Source of the DNA: VBDM01 sp964430565
GTDB lineage: Bacteria > Pseudomonadota > Gammaproteobacteria > Burkholderiales > SG8-39
DNA length: 64,000 nt
NCBI GenBank assembly: GCA_964430565.1
Contig: CAYSFD010000047.1
Span: 134,106-198,105 of the forward strand
Direction of reading: 5' to 3'
Positions 7,434-15,167 of the stretch are shown here, piece after piece. The notes under the pieces were generated by a model. The model saw only the letters and a list, made by a program, of their open reading frames with translations. It did not search any database and was not told where the DNA came from. Positions within the stretch are counted from its first letter, which is position 1, and each line of letters starts with the position of its first letter. Position numbers and translations under genes: made by a program.

Positions 7434-8504
7434 ATGACCCGAATCAGACAACTCTCGATGACCGTGCTCGCCGCGGCGCTGCTGGCTGCGTGGGTCGCGC
7501 CTTCGGGCGCGCGCGAATACAAGATGACCATAGGGTCGAGCCACCCGCCGGTCCTGCCCTGGACGATTCCGTTGCGGGACCTCGTCGTCCCGGAGTCGAA
7601 CAAGAAGCTCCAGGCGCTGGGCTCCCCGGATACGATCAAGTGGACCGAGGCCTACGCCGGCGCGCTCTACGACTTCAATAACACGCTCGAGGGCGTGGCC
7701 GACGGCCTCGCCGACATCGGCTGGGTCGGCTCGCTGTGGGAGCCGGCGAAGCAGCCGCTGCAGAACGTCGCCTACTACTTCCCGTTCGTCAGCGGCGACG
7801 TCCATCTGATGACGACGATCCAGCAGCGGCTGATGGAGCGCGTGCCCGCCTTCGCCGCCGAGTGGAGCAAGTACAACACCGTTTTCCTGGGCGCCCAGGC
7901 CGCGGACAGCTATCACCTCGTCACCAAGTTCCCGGTAACCAGTCTTGCTGACCTGAAGGGCAGGAAGCTGATCGCCCCGGGGGCGATCGCCGCGCGCGTG
8001 CAGAACATCGGCGTGACCGCGGTCGAAGCGGGGCTGCCGCTGTTCTACAACATGATCCAGACCGGGGTCGCGGACGGGGCGGTGATCCTCATCACCGGCG
8101 TGATCCCCTTCAAGCTCCACGAGGTCGCGCCCTACATCACCAAGGTCGATCTCGGCGCCGTCTTCTCGGGGGCGCTGGCGATGAACAAGAAGACCTTCGA
8201 CGGGCTCACGCCGCAGATGCAGCAGGTATTCCGCCAGATCGGCAACGAGTACGCCAAGATGTGCGCCGACCTGGTGGCGCAGCGCGAGGCCAGCACCTGG
8301 GCCGCGCTCGCCAAGATGCCGAACGTCAAGGTCTCCGAGATGCCCGCGGCCGAGCGCGCGAAGTGGGCCGCGGCTCTGCCGGACATCGCCGCGGACTGGA
8401 CCAAGCGCAACGGCGAGCCCGGGCGCGTCGTCCTGAAGACCTTCATGGAGGAAGCGCGCAAGGGCGGCGCGAAGCCGCTGCGCGACTGGGACAAGGGCCT
8501 CTGA
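7434..8504 (+). CDS. dctP: TRAP transporter periplasmic substrate-binding protein, DctP family
   Basis: A 356-residue exported binding protein with a signal peptide (MTRIRQLSMTVLAAALLAAWVAPSGAR) and the DctP pattern IGSSHPPVLPW followed by EVADGLADIG-like and GVADGAVILITGV segments. The usual TRAP-binding arginine region lies near FPVTSLADLKGRKL. It would capture a small organic acid in the periplasm and deliver it to the DctQM permease encoded next. ATG 7434 is preceded by an ideal AAGGAGG site at 7419-7425. It follows the second MetE-like gene by 38 bases, so co-transcription is likely. A stem-loop follows its stop codon. Ligand specificity cannot be read from the sequence. Confidence 0.92.
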   Translation: MTRIRQLSMTVLAAALLAAWVAPSGAREYKMTIGSSHPPVLPWTIPLRDLVVPESNKKLQALGSPDTIKWTEAYAGALYDFNNTLEGVADGLADIGWVGSLWEPAKQPLQNVAYYFPFVSGDVHLMTTIQQRLMERVPAFAAEWSKYNTVFLGAQAADSYHLVTKFPVTSLADLKGRKLIAPGAIAARVQNIGVTAVEAGLPLFYNMIQTGVADGAVILITGVIPFKLHEVAPYITKVDLGAVFSGALAMNKKTFDGLTPQMQQVFRQIGNEYAKMCADLVAQREASTWAALAKMPNVKVSEMPAAERAKWAAALPDIAADWTKRNGEPGRVVLKTFMEEARKGGAKPLRDWDKGL

Positions 8505-8517
8505 GCGCGATAGTGCT

Positions 8518-8540
8518 TCCCCTCCTCGAGGAGGAGGGGA
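8518..8540 (+). terminator. hairpin between dctP and the dctQM fusion
   Basis: CCCCTCCT at 8519-8526 pairs perfectly with AGGAGGGG at 8532-8539 around a 5-base loop, extended by T8518-A8540. It begins 14 bases after the dctP stop and lacks a long T-run. It probably slows 3' decay of the dctP message or partially terminates, raising binding-protein levels relative to the permease. The 3' arm also contains Shine-Dalgarno-like sequence, but it is too far from ATG 8566 to be the ribosome site. Confidence 0.5.
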
Positions 8541-8565
8541 GGTTTCCCGCAGTGCCATTCCGGCG

Positions 8566-10512
8566 ATGACCACGGCGGCCGCAGCCCGGTCGCAGGGCGG
8601 GGCGCTCGCGCTCATCGCGCGCGCCGCGGGCGCGCTCGAGAACGGCATGAACAGCGTCGGCACGCTGTGGATCTTCGGCTTGATGTTCCTGATCTGCGGC
8701 GATGTCGCCGGGCGCTATCTGTTCAACGCGCCGATCCTGGGCGCCACGGAGATGGTCGGCTACTCGATCGTCACCGCGGTGTTCCTGCAGATGGCGAGCA
8801 CGCTGCACGCCGGACGGTTCACCCGCGTGGAGCTCCTGATCGAGCCGATGGAGGCGAATCGGCCGGCGGCCGCCCACTCCTTCGCCGCGCTATTCAACCT
8901 GCTCGGCGCAGCGGTCTTCGGCGTCATCACCTGGGGCACCTGGCCCAAGCTCGAGCACGCCTGGACGACCGCAGAGATCACCGGCACGCCCGGCGTTTTC
9001 GATTTCATCATCTGGCCCTTTCTCGCCGTCATCGTGCTCGGCGCGGGGATGACCTGCGTCGAGTTCCTGATCCAGTTCGCGCAGTCGCTGCAGCGCGCGG
9101 CGCTCGCCTGGCTGCGTCCGGCGCCGGGAGACGGCTCGGGCTGGCCGCCGATCGCGATCGCGCTCGCCTGCGTCGCCGCCGCCGCCGGCGTCGCGGCCCT
9201 CGACTTGAGCAATCTGCAGTACGGGGTGTTCGGCCTTGCGTGCCTGGGATTCCTCATCATCACCGGGCTGCCGATAGGGATCGTGATGATCGTGATCGGA
9301 TTCGCCGGCATCTGGCTGATCCGCGGCGAGCCGACGGTCGGTATCCGGGCGCTTTCGCAGAGCTCGACCGAGTACCTCAACAACTACTTTTTCGGCGTGG
9401 TGCCGCTGTACGTGCTGATGGGGTTGCTGGTGAGCGCCTCGGACGTCGGCAAGGACACTTTCACCGTGGCCCGCTGGTTGCTGCGCAGGGTGCGCGGCGG
9501 ACTTGGGATCGCGACGGTCGCGGCCAACGCGGTGTTCGCCGCGGTCACGGGGTCCTCGATCGCCTCGGCCGCGGTGTTCACCAAGGTCGCCGCACCCGAG
9601 ATGCTGCGCCACGGCTATACGCCGCGCTTCTCGGTGGGCGTGGTCGCAGGCTCCTCGGTCCTCGGCATGCTGATTCCGCCCAGCCTCCTCTTCATCGTCT
9701 ATGGTTTTCTCGCCGAGGAGTCGGTCGGCCACCTGTTTCTCGCCGGTATCGTACCGGGCCTGATTCTCGCGACGGCGATGTCGATCATGATCGTGCTGCT
9801 CGCGACCTGGTGGCCCGCCTACGTCGGTGGCAAGCCGATCGAAGAGGAGGGTGCGCGGGAAAACGTGGCCAGCGCCGTGCTCAAGGTCGTCCCGATCCTG
9901 GCGCTGATCGGGATCGTGCTGGGCGGCATCTACGGCGGCATCTTCACCCCGACCGAGTCCGGCGCCGCGGGCGCCCTGGGTGCGCTGGTGATCGCGCTGC
10001 TGCGCCGCAAGCTCACCTGGCGCGTCCTGTGGAACACGCTGGTGGACACGGGCTTTGTCACGGTGGCGATCCTGTTCCTGATTCTCGGAGCGCGCGTCTT
10101 TTCGCAGATGCTCGCCATGTCCAACCTGCCGCAGGAGCTTTCCGCGCTCGCCGCCAGCGCGGGTCTGGGCCTGATCGGCTTCACGCTTCTCTACGTCGCG
10201 CTCGTGATCGTGCTCGGCTGCTTCATCGATTCGGTCTCGATCATGGTGATCACGCTGCCGTTCGCGATTCCGGTGGTAAAGGCGCTCGGCGGCGACCCAA
10301 TCTGGTTCGGCGTGGTCGCGGTGGTGGCGATCGAGATCGGTCTCCTGACCCCGCCGTTCGGTATCTCGGCCTATGTGGTCAAGTCCACGCTGGATGACCA
10401 GCGCATTACCCTGCACGATATCTTCGCCGGCGCGTTCCCGTTCGTCGTGTGCATGGCGCTGGTGACTCTGCTTCTGGTGTTCGTGCCCCAGCTCAGCCTA
10501 TTCTTCAAATAG
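8566..10512 (+). CDS. dctQM: TRAP transporter fused DctQM membrane subunit
   Basis: A 648-residue fusion of the small and large TRAP permease subunits. Residues 1 to about 190 form the DctQ part with four helices (GDVAGRYLFNAPILGATEM is the family signature), followed by a linker helix and a DctM domain of about 430 residues with many membrane segments and the characteristic NYFFGVVPLYVLMGLLVS, TGSSIASAAVFTKVA and LGMLIPPS stretches. DctM uses the sodium gradient to import the ligand handed over by DctP. The fused form is common in proteobacteria. Start ATG 8566 follows a hairpin-containing 61-base gap after dctP. No cytoplasmic regulator is adjacent. Confidence 0.93.
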   Translation: MTTAAAARSQGGALALIARAAGALENGMNSVGTLWIFGLMFLICGDVAGRYLFNAPILGATEMVGYSIVTAVFLQMASTLHAGRFTRVELLIEPMEANRPAAAHSFAALFNLLGAAVFGVITWGTWPKLEHAWTTAEITGTPGVFDFIIWPFLAVIVLGAGMTCVEFLIQFAQSLQRAALAWLRPAPGDGSGWPPIAIALACVAAAAGVAALDLSNLQYGVFGLACLGFLIITGLPIGIVMIVIGFAGIWLIRGEPTVGIRALSQSSTEYLNNYFFGVVPLYVLMGLLVSASDVGKDTFTVARWLLRRVRGGLGIATVAANAVFAAVTGSSIASAAVFTKVAAPEMLRHGYTPRFSVGVVAGSSVLGMLIPPSLLFIVYGFLAEESVGHLFLAGIVPGLILATAMSIMIVLLATWWPAYVGGKPIEEEGARENVASAVLKVVPILALIGIVLGGIYGGIFTPTESGAAGALGALVIALLRRKLTWRVLWNTLVDTGFVTVAILFLILGARVFSQMLAMSNLPQELSALAASAGLGLIGFTLLYVALVIVLGCFIDSVSIMVITLPFAIPVVKALGGDPIWFGVVAVVAIEIGLLTPPFGISAYVVKSTLDDQRITLHDIFAGAFPFVVCMALVTLLLVFVPQLSLFFK

Positions 10513-10572
10513 GTAGGCAAGGGACAATGGCAATTCATGCGCTACCAAGTGTTTTGTAATTCCAGGTTGATT

Positions 10573-10596
10573 GATATACGCTGATAAATGTATATC
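10573..10596. promoter_or_regulatory. palindromic operator of the VapBC module
   Basis: GATATAC (10573-10579) and GTATATC (10590-10596) form a perfect 7-bp inverted repeat with a 10-base spacer, 20 bases before the antitoxin ATG, in an AT-rich island within GC-rich surroundings. Antitoxin operons of this class are autoregulated by AbrB/MazE-fold proteins binding such repeats. A ribosome site AAGGAG lies at 10605-10610. Confidence 0.65.
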
Positions 10597-10616
10597 TATC
10601 GAACAAGGAGTGCAAA

Positions 10617-10853
10617 ATGCAAGTATCCAAGTGGGGCAACAGTCTGGCAGTCCGACTGCCCGCCGCAGTCGTTGAGGTGCTGGCGCTGAAAGAAGGCGAC
10701 GATATTGAAATCCACGTAGCCGGACCGCGCGTCTTCGAGATTGAAAAGGCCGCTGGGAAGCTGGGGGCGCTGGCGCGTCTGCGGAAATTTCGCGGCACTC
10801 TGCCTGCTGATTTCAAGTTCGACCGGCTAGAGGCGAACGCGCGCGGAAAATGA
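10617..10853 (+). CDS. vapB: AbrB/MazE-fold antitoxin (VapB type)
   Basis: A 78-residue protein with the swapped-hairpin AbrB/MazE DNA-binding fold. The signature opening MQVSKWGNSLAVRLPAAVVE is seen at residues 1-20, followed by LALKEGDDIEIHV and a charged C-terminal tail that would wrap the toxin. It would neutralise the PIN toxin encoded next and, with it, bind the inverted repeat upstream. Its stop codon overlaps the toxin ATG (ATGA). The pair is flanked by a TRAP permease and a thiamine-diphosphate enzyme, with no sign of a mobile element. Confidence 0.9.
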   Translation: MQVSKWGNSLAVRLPAAVVEVLALKEGDDIEIHVAGPRVFEIEKAAGKLGALARLRKFRGTLPADFKFDRLEANARGK

Positions 10854-11257
10854 GTGCTGCCGCACAATTTTTCGACACCAACATCATTCTCCACCTGTTT
10901 TCAGCCGATGCGGACAAGGCTGATCGGGCGGAAGCCCTGCTTGCCGGCGGCGGTGTCATCAGCGTGCAGGGACTCAACGAATTCGCCAACGTAGCTTCGC
11001 GCAAGCTGAACATGCCGTGGGCGGATATCCGCGAGGCACTCAGCGAAGTGCGCGCAGTGTGCAAGGTGGAGATGCTCACTGTGGCGATACACGAGCGTGG
11101 AATTGCGCTGGCGGAGCGGCAAGGATTTTCACTTTACGATGCGATGATTGCTGCGTCCGCGCTCACGGCCGGGTGCACCACGCTGTTCACAGAAGACTTC
11201 CATCACGGCTTGGTCATCGAGGATAAATTGACGATTGCCAATCCGTTCAAGAATTAG
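10850..11257 (+). CDS. vapC: PIN-domain toxin ribonuclease (VapC type)
   Basis: A 135-residue PIN-domain protein, the toxin of the pair. The magnesium-binding acidic residues of the PIN fold are present: FFDTNIILHL (first Asp), the LNEFANV segment (Glu), and SLYDAMIAASALTAGCTTLFTEDF (the C-terminal Asp pair). Family members cleave tRNA or rRNA when the antitoxin is degraded. Translation is coupled by the 4-base overlap with the antitoxin gene. All expected catalytic residues are intact, so the toxin looks active. Confidence 0.92.
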   Translation: MSAAAQFFDTNIILHLFSADADKADRAEALLAGGGVISVQGLNEFANVASRKLNMPWADIREALSEVRAVCKVEMLTVAIHERGIALAERQGFSLYDAMIAASALTAGCTTLFTEDFHHGLVIEDKLTIANPFKN

Positions 11258-11297
11258 TCGGCGAGCGCGACTCTTCTTTTGGTTTTCGTGCCGCAGC

Positions 11298-13007
11298 TCA
11301 CCCGCTGACGGGCGCAAGCACCATCTCGATCAGCGCAAGCTTTCCTTTGGCAACCGCCTCGAGCCCGCGCAGGAGCGCGGGACGCACGTCGGAGGGTTGC
11401 TCGACGCTTTCCCCGTAGCCGCCGTAGGCGCGCGCGAGCGCCGGGTAGTCCGGGCGGGGCGCGATCGACAGGCCGGCAAAGCGTTTCAGTTCCGCGGCCC
11501 AACCGTCGGGATATTCGCGGATCACGTCGCCCTTCTGGGAAAGGTAGCCGGCGTTGTTGAACAGCACCACGAGTATCGGAAGGCGCAGCTCCTGTGACGC
11601 GCCGAAAGAGGCGACCACGGGGTTGTAGTGAAAGGCGCCGTCGCCGATGGTGACGGCCACGACGCGGTTCGGGCGCGCGACCTTGGCGCCGAGCGCGGTC
11701 CCGAGACCCATGCCGAGGCCGCCGTAACTCGCCGAGATGAACCCACTGGGCATGAGGCGGTCGAGCTGGCGAAGAACGTCGAGCCGGTGGGTGATCGTCT
11801 CATCGACGACGATCGCTCCCTCAGGCAGGATCGCGTTCAGCTCGTGGCCGATCCAGGCGGACTCGATTGCGCTTCGCGCGCCTGCGGCTCGCGCCTGCTC
11901 GCGCAGTTTTTCGCGCAGGCCGCCGTTGCGCGCCGTCCAGCGCGCCGTTGCATCGGCGCGCGATCCCTGGGGAATGGCGCGCGCCACGCGCTCGCACAGG
12001 AGCGAGAGCGAAGCCTCCACCGCGCCCGCGACCATGAGATCCGCGCGATAGCCCCAGTAGGGGAGGTGCACGTGGAGCGGGTCCTCGCCCAGCACCGCGA
12101 TACGGGCCTGGGAGTCCGAGAGCAGCGCCGGAGGATGCGCAGGCGCGACGGTCTCGACGCAGAAAACGAGGTCCGATTCCTCGAGCAGGGCCTTCATGTC
12201 CGGGGCGACGCCGCCGTAGAGCGGATGCGCGCGGGGAAAATTCGCATAGCCCGGCTGCCACGCGTCGAACACCGGCGCTCCCAGCGTTTCGGCGAGCTCG
12301 ACCAGGCGGCCGACGGCGGCAAAGTCTTTCCCCGCTTCTTCGGTAAGGATGATCGGGTTGCGTGCGCCGCACAGCATCTGCGCAAGCTCGTCGAGGGCTG
12401 CAGGATCGGCGGCGGGGTTTCGGGCGGGCGCGCTCCCGCGCGGGGCCTCCGCGTCGTGCTCGTCCATCAGGAACTCGGTCGGAACGGACACGAAGGCCGG
12501 ACCGCGTGGTGCCGCCAGCGCGATCTGGCAGGCACGCTCGATGGTCGCCGAGAGGAGCGCCGTGTCGTTCAGGCCGAAGCTCCACTTGACGCAAGGGGCG
12601 ACCAGCCGCGCGGGGCCGCCCACGTCGGAGAGCAGGCGCAGCCACTGCGGTCCGATCTCGTAACTCGAGATTTCGCCGAAGGTGATCGACTCGCCGGCGA
12701 GCGCGACCATGGGGATGCGCTCGTGCAGCGCCGCGCGCAGGCCCATGGTCGCGTGGAGCGCGCCCACGGTCGTATGCAGGATGACCGCCGGGAGCTTGCC
12801 GGTCAGCTTGGCGTAGCCGCTCGCCATCGCAATCGCCGTTTCTTCGTGACGCGAAGAGAGGTACTCGGGAATGTCCCCGGGCGCCGAGGGTTTGGCGAGG
12901 GCTTCCCATAAAGGCGCCCAATCCGATCCGGGCGAGGCGAATATCTTCTCCACGCCCATGCGGCGCAGCGTCTTGAGCAGCGCCTCCGCGCCGGTCATGC
13001 GTTCCAT
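11298..13007 (-). CDS. thiamine-diphosphate-dependent enzyme (acetolactate synthase/benzoylformate decarboxylase-like)
   Basis: A 569-residue three-domain ThDP enzyme. The N-terminal PYR domain contains the conserved glutamate in SSRHEETAIAMASGYAKLTG; the C-terminal PP domain has the cofactor motif IGDGAFHYNP running to LFNNAGY (GDG-N-N). The family carries out 2-oxoacid decarboxylation or carboligation; the lack of a neighbouring small regulatory subunit argues against being the main acetolactate synthase. The ATG at 13007 is chosen because the preceding in-frame extension is arginine-rich and lacks family similarity; no strong ribosome site is visible. It is transcribed alone, divergently from the amidohydrolase gene. 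The substrate is unknown. Confidence 0.83.
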   Translation of the reverse strand: MERMTGAEALLKTLRRMGVEKIFASPGSDWAPLWEALAKPSAPGDIPEYLSSRHEETAIAMASGYAKLTGKLPAVILHTTVGALHATMGLRAALHERIPMVALAGESITFGEISSYEIGPQWLRLLSDVGGPARLVAPCVKWSFGLNDTALLSATIERACQIALAAPRGPAFVSVPTEFLMDEHDAEAPRGSAPARNPAADPAALDELAQMLCGARNPIILTEEAGKDFAAVGRLVELAETLGAPVFDAWQPGYANFPRAHPLYGGVAPDMKALLEESDLVFCVETVAPAHPPALLSDSQARIAVLGEDPLHVHLPYWGYRADLMVAGAVEASLSLLCERVARAIPQGSRADATARWTARNGGLREKLREQARAAGARSAIESAWIGHELNAILPEGAIVVDETITHRLDVLRQLDRLMPSGFISASYGGLGMGLGTALGAKVARPNRVVAVTIGDGAFHYNPVVASFGASQELRLPILVVLFNNAGYLSQKGDVIREYPDGWAAELKRFAGLSIAPRPDYPALARAYGGYGESVEQPSDVRPALLRGLEAVAKGKLALIEMVLAPVSG

Positions 13008-13246
13008 GATTGATTGCCGAGTGTCATTGTCTGCGTGCGGGATCGCGGTCAGCGCGCATGTTCTCACGAACGCCCGGTGTTGCGCGTGAGGTCCGATGCT
13101 CGTTTGCCCGCCTCGCCCGTTGCGCTCTCTATCATGGAAAGTGTTCACCAAGCAGGTCAGCTCGATTCGCCGCGGCGACTCGCCCCGTCCAGCTTGAGGA
13201 AATGACTGCCGCAGTGCACAAGCACGCGGGGGTCCTGAAGAGGACC

Positions 13247-13282
13247 GGTGGGCCAACCGGTGGGCGAACAGGTGGGCGATGC
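13247..13282. repeat. three tandem 12-bp repeats
   Basis: Three adjacent 12-mers (GGTGGGCCAACC, GGTGGGCGAACA, GGTGGGCGATGC) lie in the 385-base intergenic region 13008-13392 between divergent genes. The first eight bases are nearly invariant. They end just before a promoter-like pair, so they may be direct-repeat regulator sites or simply a slippage product. Nothing else recognisable is seen in this gap apart from the promoter candidate. Confidence 0.6.
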
Positions 13283-13284
13283 GG

Positions 13285-13313
13285 TTGTATCTGGCGTGTT
13301 CGTCCCGTATGCT
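13285..13313 (+). promoter_or_regulatory. candidate sigma-70 promoter for the amidohydrolase gene
   Basis: TTGTAT at 13285-13290 and TATGCT at 13308-13313 are separated by 17 bases and each match four of six consensus positions. The pair lies about 80 bases before the gene start and directly downstream of the 12-bp tandem repeats. Confidence 0.4.
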
Positions 13314-13392
13314 TTCCTTGCCGACCGAACCGGAGTGAGGCGTTCCGCTGACGCCATCCGGCTCATCGTCGGCTCACTTCATGGAGGAGACA

Positions 13393-15117
13393 ATGATGTA
13401 TTCAAACAGGTTGCCGCTTGCCCGCCCCGCCATGGTTGCGAGCGCAACCCTGGTTGCGGTATTCCTCGGAGCCGGACCGGTCTTGGCGAACGACTGCGAC
13501 GGACGGGAAGCGATCCGGCTGGTCAACGGGAAGATCCACACGATGGACGCGAACGATTCCGTCGTGTCGTCGGTGCTGATCAGGAAAGGCAGGTTCGCCG
13601 CGGTGGGCGACGGCGGACACGGCGGCGATGGCTGCACCAAGGTCATCAATCTGCGCGGCCGCACTGCGGTCCCGGGGATCATCGACAACCACAACCACAT
13701 CCTCCTGCTCGGGTTGCGCCCCGGCCACGACGTGCGGCTCGAGAACGCCAATTCCATCCAGGAAGCGCTCGATACGCTCGCGGCCCGTGCAGCCGGTCTC
13801 CCGGCCAAGGAGTGGATCACGTCGATCGGCGGATTCCACCGCAATCAATTCTTCCCGGATCCGCTGCCGATTCGGTTTCCGACGCTGGCCGAAATGAGCG
13901 CCGCCGTGCCCAACCATCCGGTTTTCATCATGGAGAGCTTTGCCGGTCCCGGGGCGACGAATGCGCTCGGCAAGGCGTTCTTCGAAGCTAACGGCGTGCC
14001 GGTTGGCGCCGACGGCTCGATCGGCGCCAACGCGCCGTCGCTCAACGCCCTGTTCCTGCTGCGGCAGATGCAGACGCTCGAAAGCCAGAAACGGGGATTG
14101 ATGGACGCGATGGCCTACGCCGCGAGCGTAGGCGTCACGACGCATCTGGATCAAGGCGGTTTTCCGGCGGCAGGCAACAACACCGACGGCGCGGCTCATT
14201 TCGATCGCTATCGCGCGTTCGACTCGGTCCGGGCGCTCTACCAGGAAGGCAAGCTAACCAACCGCATCTGGATCAACTTCCTGCACCTGGAAGAGGATCC
14301 GGTGACACCGGAATTGCAGGCGCGGCTGAACAACGCGTTCAACGATTTCGGCGACAACATGTTGAGAGTGCTGGGCATCGGCGAGTTCACCGCGGGGCTC
14401 TTCCTCTTCCCGGGCGGACCGTCCTGGCAGCACGGGACGCGGCTGGTCGCCGCTGCCGGCTGGCGAAACGAAAACCACTCGCTGAACATCGCCAACGACT
14501 GGAAAACGATTATCGACAGCTGGCAGACCATCCATGATGAGCTGGTGGCGGCGGGCAGACCCGACGGCATCAAGAAGCTGCGCTGGGTGCTCGCTCACGT
14601 TCCCGTGATCGACGAGGCGTATCTTCAGAAACTGAAGGGGCTCGGCGGCGGTGTCAGCGTTCTCGGCGGCTGGCGCTGGCTCACCGGCACTGCGACCCAG
14701 AACGGTCCTCCCTTTCGCACCATCCTGAACAGCGGCATCCGCGCTGGGATGAGTTCGGACGGCATGCAGATCTCGACCATGAGCCCGTGGATCAACCTGT
14801 ACTACGCGGTGACGGGGAAGAACGCCCGGGGTCTGCTGATCAATGCCGGCCAGCAACTCACCCGCAAGGAAGGACTGCGCCTCTACACCGCCGAGAACGG
14901 CTGGTTTCTCAGCGCGGAAGACAAGCTTGGGACGATCGAGGAAGGCAAGCTCGCCGACCTCGTCGTCCTGAGCGGCAACTACTTCGATGCCGCGGCGGTG
15001 CCCGACGAGAAGATCAAGGATCTTCACTCCGTCCTCACTATCGTGCATGGCAAGGTCGTGCACGACGAGCTGCACCACACGACGAAGAAGCACTGGAACC
15101 CCCACCGGCGGCGGTAG
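13393..15117 (+). CDS. exported amidohydrolase, YtcJ/amidohydrolase-3 family
   Basis: A 574-residue metal-dependent hydrolase of the amidohydrolase superfamily. A signal peptide is visible (an alanine/valine-rich stretch ending GPVLAND), then the small beta-sandwich domain (IRLVNGKIHTMDANDSVV), the HxH motif in GIIDNHNHILLLG, and the C-terminal SSDGMQIS aspartate and LGTIEEGKLADLVVLSGNY return to the sandwich domain. YtcJ-like proteins hydrolyse amide or similar bonds of small molecules, with poorly known substrates. ATG 13393 is favoured over 13381 because GGAGGAG at 13383-13389 is then a well-placed ribosome site. It is convergent with the EutA-like gene downstream. Confidence 0.85.
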   Translation: MMYSNRLPLARPAMVASATLVAVFLGAGPVLANDCDGREAIRLVNGKIHTMDANDSVVSSVLIRKGRFAAVGDGGHGGDGCTKVINLRGRTAVPGIIDNHNHILLLGLRPGHDVRLENANSIQEALDTLAARAAGLPAKEWITSIGGFHRNQFFPDPLPIRFPTLAEMSAAVPNHPVFIMESFAGPGATNALGKAFFEANGVPVGADGSIGANAPSLNALFLLRQMQTLESQKRGLMDAMAYAASVGVTTHLDQGGFPAAGNNTDGAAHFDRYRAFDSVRALYQEGKLTNRIWINFLHLEEDPVTPELQARLNNAFNDFGDNMLRVLGIGEFTAGLFLFPGGPSWQHGTRLVAAAGWRNENHSLNIANDWKTIIDSWQTIHDELVAAGRPDGIKKLRWVLAHVPVIDEAYLQKLKGLGGGVSVLGGWRWLTGTATQNGPPFRTILNSGIRAGMSSDGMQISTMSPWINLYYAVTGKNARGLLINAGQQLTRKEGLRLYTAENGWFLSAEDKLGTIEEGKLADLVVLSGNYFDAAAVPDEKIKDLHSVLTIVHGKVVHDELHHTTKKHWNPHRRR

Positions 15118-15167
15118 AGGACGAACGCTGTCGCCTCGAGCGGCTGGCCCGCGACCGAGAGGCCGGG

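Noticed and set aside
8890..10416. Antisense open frame (about 508 codons) over the DctQM fusion
   Set aside because: Composition is extremely rich in Arg, Asp, His and Gln, the mirror of membrane-helix codons; no domain is visible.
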